NCBI RefSeq assembly: GCF_000317145.1
Contig: NC_019697.1
Coordinates: 6,220,096-6,284,095, forward strand
Reading direction: 5' to 3'
DNA from: Chamaesiphon minutus PCC 6605
GTDB taxonomy: Bacteria; Cyanobacteriota; Cyanobacteriia; Cyanobacteriales; Chamaesiphonaceae
DNA: 64,000 nucleotides
Of this stretch, positions 62,711 through 64,000 are shown piece after piece (the stretch's first letter is position 1; each line of letters starts with the position of its first letter). The position numbers and the translations under genes are program-made. The notes beneath the pieces were generated by a model that was given only the letters and a program-made list of their open reading frames with translations, was not told where the DNA came from and ran no database searches.

Positions 62711-62896
62711 TCACCAAAGCCGCTCCAGATGAACACCACCGCCAGTTCGGCTCATCCTGCGAAGGTGCTTGGAAAGCTGGGAGGGTTTGACGTAAGTGTA
62801 ACCGTCATTGGTAGGAATTGGTAAATAACTGCCGATCGAGCAAACGATCGTTGGAGCATCAAGTTGAGTTTGTCTAAATTTAGAGTAAATTAACAT
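62711..62896 (-). CDS. Possible small protein, 61 aa
   Basis: A minus-strand frame whose ATG at 62896 overlaps the ATG of the divergent plus-strand gene at 62895, so the annotated start is doubtful. The C-terminal 40 residues look like real protein (SYLPIPTNDGYTYVKPSQ, LRRMSRTGGGVHLERLW). There is no ribosome site. It may be a gene with a later start or a chance frame. Confidence 0.4.
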   Translation of the reverse strand: MLIYSKFRQTQLDAPTIVCSIGSYLPIPTNDGYTYVKPSQLSKHLRRMSRTGGGVHLERLW

Positions 62897-63491
62897 GCGG
62901 GATAGTTGTCAGTGTTCTGAGTGCGATTCTTCACAGCCGAAGCTACGCCAGCACTTAGCATCGTTGCAGATCGATCGCCGTCAATTTCTCCGCCATCTTG
63001 TTGGTGTGGGCGTGCTGACAACAGCTAGTACGATCGCGCCAGCGGCGGCTAGAGCCGAAAAAAAGCTTCCTAAAGCTCTGGTACTTAGTTGCATCGATTA
63101 TCGAATTTTGGAAGCAGAACGTTACTTTTTGTCGCTTCAAAATTTGGGAGGACAGTACGACTTTACGGCCTTAGCTGGAGCGTCTTTGGCACTGAGCGGA
63201 ATGCCGCACCAATATGATGCCGATGCCTTTTGGGATCAATTGGATATTTCCTATCGACTGCATCAGATCAAAAAAGTACTGATTCTCGATCACCAAGATT
63301 GTGCGGTCTATAAGTATAAAATCGATCCCAGTCTGGCAGATAATCCCGAACTAGAACTTAAGACCCATACAGAATACCTCAGTCGAGCGTATTGGGCGAT
63401 TCGAGATCGCTACCCAGATCTAAATATCGAACTCTACTTTGTCAACCTCAATACTGAAGTCAAGCAGATTTCTCCCTTGGCGAAGACGTAA
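62895..63491 (+). CDS. Beta-carbonic-anhydrase-like protein, Tat-exported
   Basis: A 198-residue protein with a twin-arginine signal (DRRQFLRHLVGVGVLT, residues 28-43) after a Cys-rich start (CQCSEC). The mature part has the beta carbonic anhydrase zinc pattern: Cys66-x-Asp68-x-Arg70 (SCIDYR), and His133-x2-Cys136 (DHQDC). It would interconvert CO2 and bicarbonate in the periplasm or lumen, though the overall similarity to true carbonic anhydrases is modest. The coding region ends exactly where a heptamer repeat begins, so the C-terminus may be shortened. Confidence 0.82.
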   Translation: MRDSCQCSECDSSQPKLRQHLASLQIDRRQFLRHLVGVGVLTTASTIAPAAARAEKKLPKALVLSCIDYRILEAERYFLSLQNLGGQYDFTALAGASLALSGMPHQYDADAFWDQLDISYRLHQIKKVLILDHQDCAVYKYKIDPSLADNPELELKTHTEYLSRAYWAIRDRYPDLNIELYFVNLNTEVKQISPLAKT

Positions 63492-63563
63492 GGTTTTAGG
63501 CTTTAGGTTTTAGGCTTTAGGCTTTAGGCTTTAGGTTTTAGGTTTTAGGTTTTAGGTTTTAGG
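63490..63563. repeat. Heptanucleotide array (TTTAGGY)n
   Basis: About ten units alternating TTTTAGG and CTTTAGG, in direct tandem, directly after the stop codon. Cyanobacterial short tandem repeat type. Not a telomere. Confidence 0.9.
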
Positions 63564-63689
63564 GATGAGGCTCGATCGAGTAATTTGGAACTACGTTCTT
63601 TCGTATTCGTCACTCCATACACCCATCCATCATCAGGATTTAAGGATTTAGCGGAGGTGCGTTTCTCCTATCGCAGAGGCTACGCCAAC

Positions 63690-63739
63690 GTCGGATTTCC
63701 CGACGGTTTAGCGACTCGCAAGGCGTCGGGAAATCCGAC
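63690..63739. repeat. 16-bp hairpin from GTCTTGTC repeat family, copy D
   Basis: Arms 63690-63705 and 63724-63739 are exact inverted copies separated by 18 bases. A TTGGCGTAGCC core (reverse) precedes it at about 63676, and GCGAGACAAGACA follows at about 63748, matching the other members of the family on the minus strand. Confidence 0.8.
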
Positions 63740-64000
63740 CATGGAAGCGAGACAAGACAATACAGCACACCAAGCAGGATTGACAGGATTAGGCGAGCGG
63801 TACTATCCAAGCATTACCCATTACCCATTACCCACCCGTCCACGATCTTTACCAAATGTTAATTACCCAAACAAATATGGCAATAATAGAACTGAAGCTA
63901 CACTAGAAGATATATAACTATCGATGATAAGCAGTCGCTCGCGAACTCACACGTAAATACAGACACTCAGCATCAGGTGCAGGTATAAGGACACACGTAA

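Noticed and set aside
63490..63563. Telomere-like or CRISPR-like array
   Set aside because: Units are 7 bases with no spacers; it is an ordinary cyanobacterial heptamer repeat.
63585..63917. Plus-strand frame of 110 codons
   Set aside because: It runs through a palindromic repeat and ATTACCCATT-type low-complexity DNA; composition is not protein-like.

Overview
The window is from a cyanobacterial chromosome. The evidence is the very high density of CGATCG words (HIP1-like), cyanobacteria-restricted families (Psb32, DUF3038 paired with DUF4335, DUF4278, DUF1816, DUF4346), cytochrome b6f-type subunits, and many small palindromic and heptanucleotide repeats between genes. The genus cannot be fixed from the sequence alone. 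No rRNA, tRNA or CRISPR array was seen.

Region 1 to 12.4 kb is mostly housekeeping and stress genes: a partial Gfo/Idh/MocA dehydrogenase, a DUF2945-DUF3140 pair, a phosphoketolase with a strong terminator, a y-type thioredoxin, a FemAB-like acetyltransferase, DUF4346, Psb32, a PfkB kinase, and a glycosyltransferase gene that lost its middle. From 12.4 to 13.6 kb lies the most unusual item: a two-gene operon encoding divergent cytochrome b6f subunit IV (PetD-like) and cytochrome b6 (PetB-like). The order is reversed relative to the usual petB-petD, the cysteine that attaches heme c(n) is missing, and one heme b histidine is replaced by glutamine.

Region 13.6 to 27 kb holds an amidase, decayed genes, an ECF sigma and anti-sigma pair divergent from a small envelope operon (secreted protein, DUF4278, PepSY-like membrane protein, metallophosphoesterase), several unrecognised secreted or small proteins, a UspA protein, and a five-module response regulator. 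This part and the flanking gaps carry non-autonomous mobile elements. One family has terminal inverted repeats with 11-base target duplications (8643-8795 and 19684-19917), and the second copy has a further palindromic element inserted in it.

Region 27 to 58.3 kb is a large exopolysaccharide cluster, mostly on the minus strand: a Wzc-type chain-length kinase, a pectate-lyase-like beta-helix protein, nine GT4 and one GT2 glycosyltransferases, two methyltransferases, an MBOAT acyltransferase with an SGNH-like partner, a PhyH-type oxygenase, a DUF218 protein, a Wzy-like membrane protein, an ABC exporter or flippase, and the initiating polyprenyl-phosphate glycosyl-1-phosphate transferase on the plus strand at the far end. 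Together these can start, extend, decorate, flip, polymerise and control the length of a surface polysaccharide. No outer-membrane export protein (Wza type) is in the window. Two GT pairs are paralogous, and a short GT4 relic shows past rearrangement.

Region 58.3 to 64 kb has a TPR protein, the DUF4335-DUF3038 pair, a carbonic-anhydrase-like Tat protein, and a repeat-rich end.
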